From assembly GCF_900302465.1 (NCBI RefSeq), contig NZ_OMOR01000001.1:868001-932000 (forward strand): a DNA stretch of 64,000 nt. The letters run 5' to 3'. Below the pieces are notes generated by a model. The model was not told where the DNA came from. It did not search any database and worked only from the letters and a program-made list of their open reading frames with translations. Both the position numbers and the translations under genes were made by a program. Below, piece by piece: positions 1 to 8,378 of the stretch (position 1 is the first letter of the stretch; every line of letters starts with the position of its first letter). This DNA is from Ascidiaceihabitans donghaensis. GTDB taxonomy: Bacteria > Pseudomonadota > Alphaproteobacteria > Rhodobacterales > Rhodobacteraceae.

Positions 1-1
1 G

Positions 2-673
2 AATTGGGGGACGCGGGCCAAAGTATCGTTAATGGTTGTGGAACCACGTGTGATCCATGCACGGCATTTGGCGATGTTGCGCCTATCTTACCGACGGTTT
101 TACCGTGTCTTCACCCACGATGCCCTGACATTAAAACGCTTGCCAAACGCGTATTTTTTACCTGCTGCCAGCACTTGGGTTCCGGATTACGCGAAGGTTG
201 ATCTGACAAAATCGGCGCGGACTTCCTTGATTGCATCAGCGCGCCGCGACACCGCAGGGCATCAGTTGCGTCATGCCGTAGTAGATGCGGTGCGCGCCAA
301 AGGGTTGGATGTGGACATTATGGGGCGTGGATACGCGCCGTTTAATCATAAATTTGAAGGCCACGCCCCCTACCGCTTTTCGGTTGTGATCGAAAACATA
401 CAAGCGGGCGGGTACTTTACCGAGAAATTGATCGATAGCCTGTTGTGCGAAAGCGTCCCGATCTACTGGGGCGCTCCGGATGTTGCGCAGTATTTTGACA
501 ATAGGGGTATTATTGTTTGCGACAGCTTGGATGCCTTGGTGGCTGCCGTCGAAGGGGCGGATACGGCAAAATATAACGCTATGCGCCAACCTTTATTGCA
601 GGCCAAAAAACAGGCCATCGCGCTGCGCGACTACCGTATTCTTGCTGCTCAAAATCTGCAGCAGGATGCTTAG
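2..673 (+). CDS. Glycosyltransferase, GT10/fucosyltransferase-like, C-terminal part (5' end outside window)
   Basis: The frame is open from the first bases of the window, so the true start lies upstream and only about 220 C-terminal residues are seen. The block FSVVIENIQAGGYFTEKLIDS followed by VPIYWGAPDVAQYF matches the nucleotide-sugar binding core of GT10 (alpha-1,3-fucosyltransferase-like) enzymes: F-x-x-x-x-E-N, then TEK, then VPIYWG. A family member would transfer a sugar from a GDP-activated donor to a surface glycan; donor and acceptor cannot be told from this fragment. The ATG at 32 is internal to the open frame and probably not the start. It converges with the sat/cysC gene. Confidence 0.75.
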   Translation, partial: NWGTRAKVSLMVVEPRVIHARHLAMLRLSYRRFYRVFTHDALTLKRLPNAYFLPAASTWVPDYAKVDLTKSARTSLIASARRDTAGHQLRHAVVDAVRAKGLDVDIMGRGYAPFNHKFEGHAPYRFSVVIENIQAGGYFTEKLIDSLLCESVPIYWGAPDVAQYFDNRGIIVCDSLDALVAAVEGADTAKYNAMRQPLLQAKKQAIALRDYRILAAQNLQQDA

Positions 674-710
674 GCCAGAAATCTTCCAAGCAAAATGGCA
701 TCCGAAAACG

Positions 711-735
711 AAAAAGGGCGAGGAACCCCCCGCCC
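711..735 (-). terminator. Rho-independent terminator of sat/cysC
   Basis: Read on the minus strand, GGGCG, a 10-nt loop and CGCCC are followed directly by TTTTT. It lies 24 nt past the sat/cysC stop codon, where an intrinsic terminator is expected. Confidence 0.7.
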
Positions 736-758
736 ATATTCCATAAAAGTGTTCGCCC

Positions 759-2477
759 TTAGTTTGCGGCGATCAACCCCATGCTTTCCAGCTTCAAAAG
801 CACCTGATGTGCGCAGTTGTCGACATCGACATTTTCCGTTTCGACACTGAGCTCCGGGCTTGCAGGCACATCGTAAGGGTCCGAGATACCTGTGAATTCT
901 TTGATCTTGCCTTCACGCGCCAGCTTGTACAGCCCCTTGCGGTCGCGGCGTTCACATTCTTCGATGGATGTGGCGACATGCACTTCGACGAAGGCGCCAA
1001 AGGCTTCGACATCTTCACGCACGGCCCGTCGGGTTGTCGCATAAGGCGCGATTGGTGCACAGATTGCGATGCCGCCATTTTTGGTGATCTCGGACGCGAC
1101 ATAGCCAATGCGGCGAATGTTCAGATCGCGGTGTTCTTTGCTGAACCCAAGTTCCGAAGACAGGTTTTTACGTACGATATCCCCGTCCAGTAGGGTCACA
1201 GGGCGTCCGCCCATTTCCATCAATTTGACCATCAAAGCGTTTGCAATGGTGGACTTGCCGGAACCGGAAAAGCCGGTGAAGAAGACGGTAAAGCCTTGCT
1301 TGGAACGCGGCGGCTTGGTGCGGCGTAGTTCCTTGACGACTTCAGGAAACGAGAACCATTCGGGAATTTCCAAACCTTCCGCCAAACGGCGGCGCAATTC
1401 CGTGCCTGAAATGTTCAGGATCGTAACTTTGTCTTTGTCTTTGATCTCGTCGATTGCTTCATATTGCGCACGCTCCGCGACCCAAACCATGTGTTTGAAG
1501 TCGACCATTTCGATGCCCATCTCGTCTTGGTGGGCGCGGAAAAGATCTTGGGCGTCATAGGGGCCGTAAAAATCTTCGCCTTGGCTGTTGCTACCGGGAC
1601 CAGCATGATCGCGGCCCACGATGAAATGCGTGCAGCCGTGGTTCTTGCGGATCAGACCGTGCCAAACGGCTTCACGGGGGCCTGCCATACGCATGGCGAG
1701 GTTCAACAAGGACATCGACGTGGTCGCTTGTGGGTATTTGTCCAGCACAGCCTCATAGCAGCGCACGCGGGTAAAGTGATCGACGTCGCCCGGTTTGGTC
1801 AGACCGACAACAGGGTGGATCAACAAGTTGGCTTGGGCTTCACGTGCGGCGCGGAACGTCAGTTCCTGGTGCGCACGGTGCAACGGGTTGCGGGTTTGGA
1901 ACGCCACAACTTTGCGCCAGCCCATTTTGCGAAAATAGGCGCGCATCTCATTAGGTGTGTCGCGGCGGGCGCGGAAATCATAGTGCACGGGCTGTTGGAT
2001 GCCAGTGACCGGACCACCCAGATAGATTTTGCCTGCTTGGTTGTGCAGATAGTTCACAGCCGGATGCGCATCGTCATCGGCCCCAAAAACCTTTTCGGCT
2101 TCAAGTGCTTTGTTTGGCTCCCAACGATCGGTGACGGTCATGGTGCCAAGGATGACGCCTTCTTGGTCACGCAGGGCGATGTCTTGGCCGATTTCCAGCG
2201 ATGCCGCGAAATCCTCGGACACGTCTAAAGTGATCGGCATCGGCCAAAGCTCACCTGTGGACAGGCGCATGTTTTCGACAACGCCGTTGTAGTCTTCTTC
2301 CGACAAGAACCCTTTCAGCGGGTTGAAGCCACCGTTCATCAACAGTTCAAGGTCACAAATCTGGCGCGGGGACAGATCGTGGCTGGTCAGCTCTGCAGCC
2401 TCCAGTTTCATCTTTTGCGCGGAATCATAGGATACAAACAGCTCAGGGATCGGAGCAAGATTACTGATAATCGTCAT
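759..2477 (-). CDS. Bifunctional sulfate adenylyltransferase / adenylylsulfate kinase
   Basis: Makes APS from sulfate and ATP, then phosphorylates it to PAPS, the activated sulfate used in assimilation and by sulfotransferases. The ATP sulfurylase part spans about residues 1-390, with QTRNPLHRAH (194-203) and GRDHAG (288-293) as its nucleotide-binding motifs. The APS kinase part starts near 395 with the P-loop GFSGSGKST (402-410) and a DGD motif after it. The 572-residue length fits the fused single-chain sat/cysC type of alphaproteobacteria rather than the CysDN/CysC type. It stands alone with its own terminator. PAPS from this enzyme could feed the sulfotransferase at 47859. Confidence 0.96.
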   Translation of the reverse strand: MTIISNLAPIPELFVSYDSAQKMKLEAAELTSHDLSPRQICDLELLMNGGFNPLKGFLSEEDYNGVVENMRLSTGELWPMPITLDVSEDFAASLEIGQDIALRDQEGVILGTMTVTDRWEPNKALEAEKVFGADDDAHPAVNYLHNQAGKIYLGGPVTGIQQPVHYDFRARRDTPNEMRAYFRKMGWRKVVAFQTRNPLHRAHQELTFRAAREAQANLLIHPVVGLTKPGDVDHFTRVRCYEAVLDKYPQATTSMSLLNLAMRMAGPREAVWHGLIRKNHGCTHFIVGRDHAGPGSNSQGEDFYGPYDAQDLFRAHQDEMGIEMVDFKHMVWVAERAQYEAIDEIKDKDKVTILNISGTELRRRLAEGLEIPEWFSFPEVVKELRRTKPPRSKQGFTVFFTGFSGSGKSTIANALMVKLMEMGGRPVTLLDGDIVRKNLSSELGFSKEHRDLNIRRIGYVASEITKNGGIAICAPIAPYATTRRAVREDVEAFGAFVEVHVATSIEECERRDRKGLYKLAREGKIKEFTGISDPYDVPASPELSVETENVDVDNCAHQVLLKLESMGLIAAN

Positions 2478-2631
2478 GGTGTTCTTCTTTTGCCTCGGGT
2501 TGGGCCCTTTTGGACCGTTGCGCGGGGCTTAAACCGCGAATGTGGCAAAAGTCTAGCAAATGGCATGAAAATTGGGGCATTATTCGTGCTGCGTTGCAGA
2601 AAATCAGCGAGAGACAGGAAAACTGGCGGTG

Positions 2632-4317
2632 TTACGCCGGTTGCAGCGCGCCGAAATCTGACAATTGCGTATCGAGGGTTTCTGCATTTTCGACCCTAAG
2701 CGCCAGCAAAACGTCCGCGACGCCGCGCAGTTGCAATTCGATCATGGCGCTGGCTGGCATGTCAATTCCGGCCGCTTTCAATAAGGGTTGCGATAAAAAG
2801 ACCTGAGCGCTGTGTTCTTTGGTGATGGCCTCTAGGCGGGATGCCGTGTTGACCGTATCGCCGATTAACGTGCGTGGTGCGTGTCCGGCCGCGCCAATTT
2901 CGCCCAATACAACGTCGCCCAAGTGTACGCCGATGCCAATTGCGACTGGGGGTTGGCCCTCGGCGTTGAGCTGCACGTTGAACGATGCCAGCGCTTTGGC
3001 GATGCCCATTGTCGCGCGCAATGCGGCCTGCGCAGAGCTATGCGCGTTGGCAGTTTCAAACACCGCCAAAAAGCCGTCGCCCATGTACTTGTCGATTGTG
3101 CCATTGTTGCGCGTGACAGCCGGAACAACCGCATCAAAGAACCGGTTGAGCAGAAAGACGACGTCATAGGGCAATTGTCCGGTGGTGCGGGCTGTAAATC
3201 CACGCATATCCAGAAACAGGATCGCCAGTTCTTTTTCTTCGCCCTGCGTCGCATGGGCACGTCTTTTGCGACCGTCTTGGAAAACCCGGAAAACGGTTGT
3301 TGGGTCGGTTGGTTTGATTTGGCAGGCCAGTCGTGTCTTGGGACCTGCGCCTACGGCGGCAAGGCTTTTGGCTTCGGCCTCAGAGGGGGGGTGCAGTAAA
3401 TCCAAACCTTCCTCGACCACAACGCGGCACGTGGTGCACCGCCCCTTGCCACCGCAAAGGGCTGTGTGCGGCACACCGTTGGCACGCGACATTTCCAACA
3501 GGGTAAGCCCCTTGGGTGCAGTGATTGCAGGGCCATCTATGTAGTTCACAGATACGGCGCGGCGGCGTGCCAAAGTCTTGCGCAAAAGGTAGTATCCAAC
3601 GACCAACAAAATGACGGCGCCAAAAACGGTCAAAGCCCATTCGGTGGTTTTAACCAGAAAGGCGAATTCGCTTGGACCGGGCCAATTGTAATCGTCCATC
3701 ATGTCCAGTTGCGTGTCTTCATCGGCAAAGGCGGCCACCAACCGACGGCCTTCGACCAGGAAACCGGCAAGCGCAAAGGCAGGAACCAGCACGGCGCAGC
3801 CAATCAATGCAGGCTGCCACCTGTGCCACCATGGCAGTGAGCGCAACCAAAAATGCAAGCCCGCACAACCATGAACCCAAACAATCAACAAAAGCAGGCT
3901 TTGCTTCAGGCCCGACCAAGTGCCGTGGATCAGAACCATAATATAACCCATTTGGTCATCGACGTTCAGAATTTCATGGGCCGCACGCGTATGGACGATG
4001 TGTGTGATCAGAAGGGCAGGGATCATTAACCCCAAGATGATTTGAACGGCCTCCCAAACAGGCATACGCAACGTGCGACGACCGGCCAGTTTGACGAAGG
4101 CCAAGGCCGCATGAATACCGAAGGCTGCATACAAAACGACGCTGCCGATGGTACTGCGGGTGATCCATTGACGACTGTCCTGAAAGGCATCCATCCAGGT
4201 CGGAGACACCAGTCCCAAGCCAATGTTGATAAAATGGAAAAACGCATAGGCAAACAGGATCAAGCCACTACCAATGCGTAGACGTGTTGCCAGATTACCC
4301 TGCCATAGGCTGTTCAT
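2632..4317 (-). CDS. Membrane adenylate/guanylate cyclase with 2Fe-2S ferredoxin domain
   Basis: A three-part protein of 561 residues. The N-terminal ~250 residues carry several hydrophobic helices with histidines, resembling a small b-type cytochrome-like membrane module. Next comes a plant-type 2Fe-2S ferredoxin domain (about 265-345) with the cysteine pattern ALCGGKGRCTTCR and a later LACQI. Last is a class III nucleotide cyclase domain (about 365-550) with LFLDMRGFT, YMGDGFLAVF and IGDTVNTASRLE; both metal-binding aspartates are present. The start is the second ATG (4317), because AAGGGG lies at good distance in front of it; an in-frame ATG at 4341 has none. Redox control of cAMP synthesis through the iron-sulfur cluster is inferred from the architecture. 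Confidence 0.88.
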   Translation of the reverse strand: MNSLWQGNLATRLRIGSGLILFAYAFFHFINIGLGLVSPTWMDAFQDSRQWITRSTIGSVVLYAAFGIHAALAFVKLAGRRTLRMPVWEAVQIILGLMIPALLITHIVHTRAAHEILNVDDQMGYIMVLIHGTWSGLKQSLLLLIVWVHGCAGLHFWLRSLPWWHRWQPALIGCAVLVPAFALAGFLVEGRRLVAAFADEDTQLDMMDDYNWPGPSEFAFLVKTTEWALTVFGAVILLVVGYYLLRKTLARRRAVSVNYIDGPAITAPKGLTLLEMSRANGVPHTALCGGKGRCTTCRVVVEEGLDLLHPPSEAEAKSLAAVGAGPKTRLACQIKPTDPTTVFRVFQDGRKRRAHATQGEEKELAILFLDMRGFTARTTGQLPYDVVFLLNRFFDAVVPAVTRNNGTIDKYMGDGFLAVFETANAHSSAQAALRATMGIAKALASFNVQLNAEGQPPVAIGIGVHLGDVVLGEIGAAGHAPRTLIGDTVNTASRLEAITKEHSAQVFLSQPLLKAAGIDMPASAMIELQLRGVADVLLALRVENAETLDTQLSDFGALQPA

Positions 4318-4383
4318 GAAATGCCCCTTGTTCAAATGCAACTTTGTGCAAGGGACGTTCAGCCGTCAAGGACAGAGCCGCTT

Positions 4384-4440
4384 CATTCTTTTCGCCAAAA
4401 ATATCCCGGGGGAATCCGCAGGATGGGGGCAGAGCCCCCG
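4384..4440 (-). repeat. Intergenic GC hairpin repeat, copy 1
   Basis: On the minus strand a GGGGGCTCTGCCCCC hairpin is followed by a second C/G-rich block and the tail GATATTTTTGGCGAAAAGAA. The same order (G-rich hairpin, then ATATTT, then GCGAAAAGAAG) recurs in other gaps of the window at 10741, 19047, 19228, 30406 and 41745. It lies between trxB and the cyclase gene. Confidence 0.7.
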
Positions 4441-4481
4441 CACGAGAGCAGCACAGTCCATAGGACAAGCGGTGCGGCCTA

Positions 4482-5423
4482 TCACTCTTGTTCGGCAATC
4501 CAACGCTCTGCTTCCAAGGCCGCCATGCAGCCCATGCCAGCAGATGTAACGGCCTGACGGTACTTATGATCGGTCAGGTCGCCCGCGGCAAACACGCCCG
4601 GTATCGAAGTTTCGGTGCTGTCGGGTTTGGTCACGACGTAGCCGCCCATGTGGGTGTCCAAAACATCTTTTACCAATTCATTGGCGGGGGCGTGGCCGAT
4701 TGCCACGAAGACGCCCTTGGCCGGGATGTCTGATATTTCACCGGTTTGGGTGTTTTTTACCTTTACGCCCTCAACGCCCATTGGGCTGTCTGTGCCGTAG
4801 ACCTCATGTAGTTCATGGAACCACAAAGGTTCGATCTTTGGGTTCTTTTGCAAACGGTCGATCAGAATTTTTTCTGCACGCAATTCGTCACGGCGATGGA
4901 TCAACGTGACCTTGGATGCGAAGTTGGTCAAAAATAGCGCTTCTTCCACAGCGGTGTTGCCGCCGCCGATCACAACGATCTCTTGGCCACGGTAAAAGAA
5001 ACCGTCGCATGTGGCACACGCAGAGACGCCGAAGCCTTTGAACTTCTCTTCAGAAGGCAAGCCCAGCCACTTGGCACGGGCACCCGTCGCCAGAATGATT
5101 GCATCGGCGACATATTCTGTGCCGCTATCAGACTGGGCGACAAAAGGGCGATTTTCGAAATCGACGGATGTAATGATATCGTGGATGATCTCGCATCCCA
5201 TGGCGGCTGCATGGTCTTGCATGCGCACCATCAAGTCCGGTCCTTGTACTTCGGTATCGCCGGGCCAGTTTTCGACTTCGGTGGTGGTGGTCAATTGCCC
5301 CCCCGGTTCAATCCCTTGAACCAGAATAGGATTTAACATGGCGCGGCTTGCATAGACGCCGGCGGTGTAGCCCGCAGGGCCAGAGCCGATGATCAAAACT
5401 TTGGTTTTACGTTGCTCAGCCAT
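4482..5423 (-). CDS. trxB: Thioredoxin-disulfide reductase
   Basis: A cytoplasmic FAD/NADPH enzyme that keeps thioredoxin reduced. The FAD-binding [13 protein letters not shown] lies at residues 13-25, the redox CATC at 136-139, the NADPH-binding [10 protein letters not shown] near 153, and the C-terminal FAD motif [10 protein letters not shown] near 280. The length of 313 residues is typical. The frame stays open 50 codons further upstream, but [20 protein letters not shown] is the usual N-terminus and a G-rich stretch precedes it, so the start is set at 5423. It is divergent from an Lrp/AsnC regulator, the same pairing as trxB/lrp in enterobacteria. Confidence 0.96.
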   Translation of the reverse strand: MAEQRKTKVLIIGSGPAGYTAGVYASRAMLNPILVQGIEPGGQLTTTTEVENWPGDTEVQGPDLMVRMQDHAAAMGCEIIHDIITSVDFENRPFVAQSDSGTEYVADAIILATGARAKWLGLPSEEKFKGFGVSACATCDGFFYRGQEIVVIGGGNTAVEEALFLTNFASKVTLIHRRDELRAEKILIDRLQKNPKIEPLWFHELHEVYGTDSPMGVEGVKVKNTQTGEISDIPAKGVFVAIGHAPANELVKDVLDTHMGGYVVTKPDSTETSIPGVFAAGDLTDHKYRQAVTSAGMGCMAALEAERWIAEQE

Positions 5424-5542
5424 GTGGCCCCCCGAAACAATAATGTGCAGCCCAAGTGATATAGCGGGGCCATGCCCACGCTTAAACCCCACAAATGGAT
5501 TGTCGAAGCAGCAGGCATACACATTTTGCGGAGCGTTTGTGT

Positions 5543-5557
5543 CAGGAAATATTCTTG
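5543..5557. promoter_or_regulatory. Possible Lrp/AsnC-type site between trxB and lrp
   Basis: CAGGAAATATTCTTG is an AT-centred imperfect palindrome roughly like the Lrp consensus (YAG...CTR ends). It sits just upstream of the likely lrp promoter, where an autoregulatory site would be expected. Several positions deviate from the enterobacterial consensus, so this is tentative. Confidence 0.3.
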
Positions 5558-5572
5558 CGAGACTGCGAAACA

Positions 5573-5602
5573 TTGTTGCGCTGAATGGGGTGGTGTTATA
5601 AC
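5573..5602 (+). promoter_or_regulatory. Candidate sigma70 promoter of lrp
   Basis: TTGTTG (5573-5578) and TATAAC (5597-5602) are 18 bp apart, about 20 bp ahead of the lrp start codon. The -10 box is good and the -35 box is fair. Confidence 0.4.
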
Positions 5603-5623
5603 AACCGCGAAACAGGAGATGTT

Positions 5624-6124
5624 ATGGCAAGCACACGTCTTGATCCGATTGACCGCAAGATTCTCGCAGAATTGCAAGCCGATGGCCGAATGACCAATGT
5701 AGAGTTGGCCAAACGCGTTGGCATTTCTGCACCCCCCTGTTTACGGCGGGTGCGTACTTTGGAAGACAGCGGCTACATCAAAGGCTACCACGCCGAAGTT
5801 GACGCCAAAGAACTTGGGTTTGAAGTGCAAGTGTTTGCCATGGTGGGCTTGGCAAGTCAGGCCGAAACCGACCTGTCAGCTTTTGAAGCACAATGCGATA
5901 CGTGGCCTCTGGTCCGCGAGTGCCACATGCTGAATGGCGAAGTAGACTTTATGCTGAAATGCGTGGCCCCCGATCTGTCCAGTTTCCAAAGCTTTTTGAC
6001 AGGTCAGCTTTTGACCACGCCAAATGTCGCCAGTGTGAAGACATCGCTTGTTATTCGCGGCGCCAAGGATCAACCGGGTGTCCCGTTCGATGTGTTGGAA
6101 GATAGGCTGGCCAAGCAGGCGTAG
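5624..6124 (+). CDS. Lrp/AsnC family transcriptional regulator
   Basis: A 166-residue protein with an N-terminal winged-helix DNA-binding domain (LDPIDRKILAELQADGRMTN, then VELAKRVGISAPPCLRRVRTLE, about residues 5-50) and a C-terminal RAM ligand-binding/oligomerization domain (AMVGLASQAETDLSAFE onward). Such proteins bind amino acids and form octamers that wrap promoter DNA. The start at 5624 follows AGGAG by a good distance; a longer frame from 5585 lacks a site. Divergence from trxB suggests autoregulation from the shared 200-bp region; the regulated genes are unknown. Confidence 0.93.
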   Translation: MASTRLDPIDRKILAELQADGRMTNVELAKRVGISAPPCLRRVRTLEDSGYIKGYHAEVDAKELGFEVQVFAMVGLASQAETDLSAFEAQCDTWPLVRECHMLNGEVDFMLKCVAPDLSSFQSFLTGQLLTTPNVASVKTSLVIRGAKDQPGVPFDVLEDRLAKQA

Positions 6125-6141
6125 CCTATCTGCAAACTTTC

Positions 6142-6900
6142 TTAAATCAACTGATCCACATCGTTGTCTGGTGCGCGCGGGTGCGCCAACGGCCCAAAAT
6201 CGCTGACATGCGAGATATGTGGAAACATCGACAAGAACAAATCACGCATCGCATGGCTGACGGACCGTACGGCTGCTGATCCCGGATGGAATGTTTCCAT
6301 TTCCAGTCCTCCGACATTGATCGCTGCATGGCGCGACAGGCAAATATGAAATAAGCGCACTTGCGTGGGCGGCGTCACTTCAATGACGTTCATCCCGTCG
6401 ACAAAGTCCCGTGCCGACGTGAACATTGCCTTGCCATGTGTTTCGCCTCGCAAATGTGCAGGTGTTTGCAAAATACGCGCTGAGGGTCCGACGGTCAGAA
6501 AAGACGCAGGGCGGGCTTGGCCAAACGTATCTGCCATAATCCGCGTCAGCGATGTGCGTCTTCCGACATCCGCAGGCACAAAACTGGCCGATCCGATCCA
6601 CAATACCTCTGCGGGATCTCCGCTTGAGGTGTGCACCATTTCGCCCGGCTGCAAGTCTTCGATCGCCACATCGCCCTGGGTCGTCTGGATCAGTGTGCCG
6701 TGCCCGAAGGCTGCAAATGCGCTTTCGAACAAGGGCAATGCGGGCGCTTTGTGTTGCCCGATGTGCAGTGTGCCATCAGCGCGTTTTGAAACAACTTCGT
6801 ATGTTCGCATGGAAGGCATTGCCGTCCGTGTGGGCGGTGTATGGCCGTGAAATGGCGCAGAAGAAGAAGGCTGGCGAAGCGCAGCCGCAGGGGTCGTCAT
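6142..6900 (-). CDS. Hint-domain protein 1 (no catalytic cysteine)
   Basis: A 252-residue protein with a Hedgehog/intein (Hint) fold between about residues 60 and 215: AFGHGTLIQTTQGDVAIEDLQPGEMV, then ARILQTPAHLRGE, then FHICLSRHAAINVGGLEMETFHPG. Hint domains normally begin with CFxxGT; here the position reads AFGHGT, so the nucleophilic cysteine needed for self-cleavage is gone. The first ~55 residues are proline- and serine-rich and look disordered. GAGG precedes the ATG. Two more Hint proteins occur at 50904 and 62086. Their role is unknown to me; calcium-binding or secreted relatives exist in roseobacters. Confidence 0.85.
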   Translation of the reverse strand: MTTPAAALRQPSSSAPFHGHTPPTRTAMPSMRTYEVVSKRADGTLHIGQHKAPALPLFESAFAAFGHGTLIQTTQGDVAIEDLQPGEMVHTSSGDPAEVLWIGSASFVPADVGRRTSLTRIMADTFGQARPASFLTVGPSARILQTPAHLRGETHGKAMFTSARDFVDGMNVIEVTPPTQVRLFHICLSRHAAINVGGLEMETFHPGSAAVRSVSHAMRDLFLSMFPHISHVSDFGPLAHPRAPDNDVDQLI

Positions 6901-7111
6901 GCGAGTAACCTCGTATGGTTGGTCACATCTGCGTCGGCCCCCACCGACAACGACAGACGAACTGGGTTCATGTGTCTCGATGAGGCCAAATTCATAGAAA
7001 ACTTAGCGCATTGTCAAAAAGGAGTGAACATTTATGCGCACAACGGCGCCAATTCAGTCAAAATGTGGGGTTTTGTTTCCGGCAAATTGTCGAAGTTTGC
7101 CACAATTAACC
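6901..7111 (-). promoter_or_regulatory. Upstream region of Hint gene 1 with a candidate promoter
   Basis: On the minus strand TTGACA (7012-7017) and TATGAA (6991-6996) are 15 bp apart, slightly short for a sigma70 promoter. The rest shows no gene I can support; a 57-codon reading frame on the plus strand from 7034 runs through a terminator hairpin and was not called. Confidence 0.35.
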
Positions 7112-7160
7112 AAAAACCCCCGCTCTGATTTGCGAATCGCAAAGCCGAACGAGGGGTTTG
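7112..7160 (-). terminator. Terminator of the 46-residue gene
   Basis: On the minus strand an outer AAACCCC (7159-7153) pairs with GGGGTTT (7120-7114), enclosing a perfect TTTGCGATTCGCAAA hairpin (7143-7129), and the outer stem runs into a T-tract. It lies about 45 nt past the stop of the small gene at 7204. Confidence 0.65.
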
Positions 7161-7203
7161 AACTGAGGGAACTTGTTACCAAACTGATCCTCAGTCGCTT
7201 GGT

Positions 7204-7344
7204 TTAGGCTGCCTTTTTAAAAGATGCTGCCTGACGTTTTGCGATCATTGCGGCACGACGTGCCCCGCGTGTCCATGGCATCACAACCTGCGTGTCAGCG
7301 GCGGTCTGTGTGATGGACTTGATAAAGCGTGTGTTCGTTTTCAT
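7204..7344 (-). CDS. Small basic conserved-looking protein, 46 residues
   Basis: The predicted protein starts MKTNTRFIKSITQTAADTQV and continues MPWTRGARRAAMIAKRQAASFKKAA: a short basic protein whose C-terminal half is an Arg/Lys/Ala-rich helix. The start at 7344 is chosen because AGGAA lies 7-8 nt upstream; a longer frame to 7407 has no site and reads unlike protein. It has its own terminator. I have the impression that short proteins of this type are common in Rhodobacteraceae but cannot name a family. RNA or membrane binding is possible from its charge; no function is claimed. Confidence 0.65.
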   Translation of the reverse strand: MKTNTRFIKSITQTAADTQVVMPWTRGARRAAMIAKRQAASFKKAA

Positions 7345-7622
7345 GTCTGCGTTCCTGCTCGGGGGGATACCCCTTTGTTTGGTGTTGAGACATGTATGAC
7401 GCTGCACTTGGGCGGGTTTGCGGCGTGTTTAAGAAAAGTTTGTAGAAAGTTGTCACGGAAAGGGCGTCAAATGTGGCACAGGCTTCGGGCTGTATCCCCA
7501 ATAAAATAGGGGCCGTTTTGATTTTTTGCGTCACGGGGTCCATAGGACAGAACACAATTCACGCGATTGCGATAGAATTGTTGCCATATTTCGGACTGTT
7601 CGGATCACAAGCGCGTGGCGCG
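7345..7622. other. Intergenic region, no gene seen
   Basis: The 278 bp between the small gene and pgeF contain a CCCC-(A/T-rich loop)-GGGG hairpin at 7497-7513 and presumably the promoter of the small gene on the minus strand. No convincing reading frame or RNA gene was found. Confidence 0.5.
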
Positions 7623-8378
7623 TTACAGGCGAATGGCCGAAATCAGTCGTCCGTAATCGGCTTCTTTGCGATGCACACTGCGCCGGTACGAATAGAAACG
7701 GTCCGGGTCGGAATAGGTGCAATGTCGTGTCCATTCCGCATGTCCGATACCAGCGGTGCGCAAACGGTGCACGCCATATCCGGTCAAATCGAACTGCATC
7801 CGATCTCCGGTGCCGGCTGCAAAGAAACGCGCATTTTGCGGATCTTCCATCATGAAATCGTCCATGAATTCCGGACCTACTTCGTAAGCGCGTTGGCTGA
7901 TCGAAGGGCCTATGATGGCGGTGATCCGTTGTCTGTCCGCCCCGATTGAGACCATGGCATCGACAGTTGCATCCAGCACGCCGTCCAATGCCCCACGCGA
8001 ACCCGCGTGCGCGGCACCGATCACGCCTGCAATGGTGTCTGCAAAAAGAACCGGCTGACAGTCGGCTGTCAAAATAGCCAAAGCAATGCCAGGCGTGCTT
8101 GTGACCATTGCGTCCGCCTTGGGGCGTTCAGATGACGCGTGCGTCACGGTCACGACATCGGCAGAATGGACTTGATGCACGCCGACCAATTCTTCTTCGC
8201 CCACGTCCATTGCCTGTGCGACACGGGCCCTGTTGATTTTTACAACTTCCGTTTGATCCGAACTGCCAACCCCGCAATTCAGGCCCTCGAATACGCCTGA
8301 TGACGCACCGCCCCGTCGCGTGAAAAACCCGTGTTTGATCGATTGCAGGGCATCGCTGGTCAGAATTTCGAGGGTCAT
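7623..8378 (-). CDS. pgeF: Purine nucleoside phosphorylase/laccase-domain protein, YfiH family
   Basis: A 251-residue member of the YfiH/DUF152 family, cytoplasmic metal-binding enzymes described as editing peptidoglycan precursors or acting on purine nucleosides. The diagnostic blocks are FFTRRGGASSGVFEGLNCG near the start, VHQVHSADV, the zinc-site ADCQPVLF and AAHAGSRGAL (about 105-130), and CTYSDPDRFYSYRR near the end. Its ATG overlaps the stop of midA by the bases ATGA, so it is the last gene of a translationally coupled lgt-midA-pgeF operon. Confidence 0.92.
   Translation of the reverse strand: MTLEILTSDALQSIKHGFFTRRGGASSGVFEGLNCGVGSSDQTEVVKINRARVAQAMDVGEEELVGVHQVHSADVVTVTHASSERPKADAMVTSTPGIALAILTADCQPVLFADTIAGVIGAAHAGSRGALDGVLDATVDAMVSIGADRQRITAIIGPSISQRAYEVGPEFMDDFMMEDPQNARFFAAGTGDRMQFDLTGYGVHRLRTAGIGHAEWTRHCTYSDPDRFYSYRRSVHRKEADYGRLISAIRL

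Noticed and set aside
6841-7128. Plus-strand open frame of 95 codons overlapping Hint gene 1
   Set aside because: Shadow of the Hint gene and its promoter; no ribosome site, odd composition.
7034-7207. A 57-codon plus-strand reading frame starting after GGAG (ATG at 7034)
   Set aside because: It runs straight through the double-hairpin terminator of the small minus-strand gene and its sequence resembles no protein pattern; the ribosome-like GGAG is probably chance.
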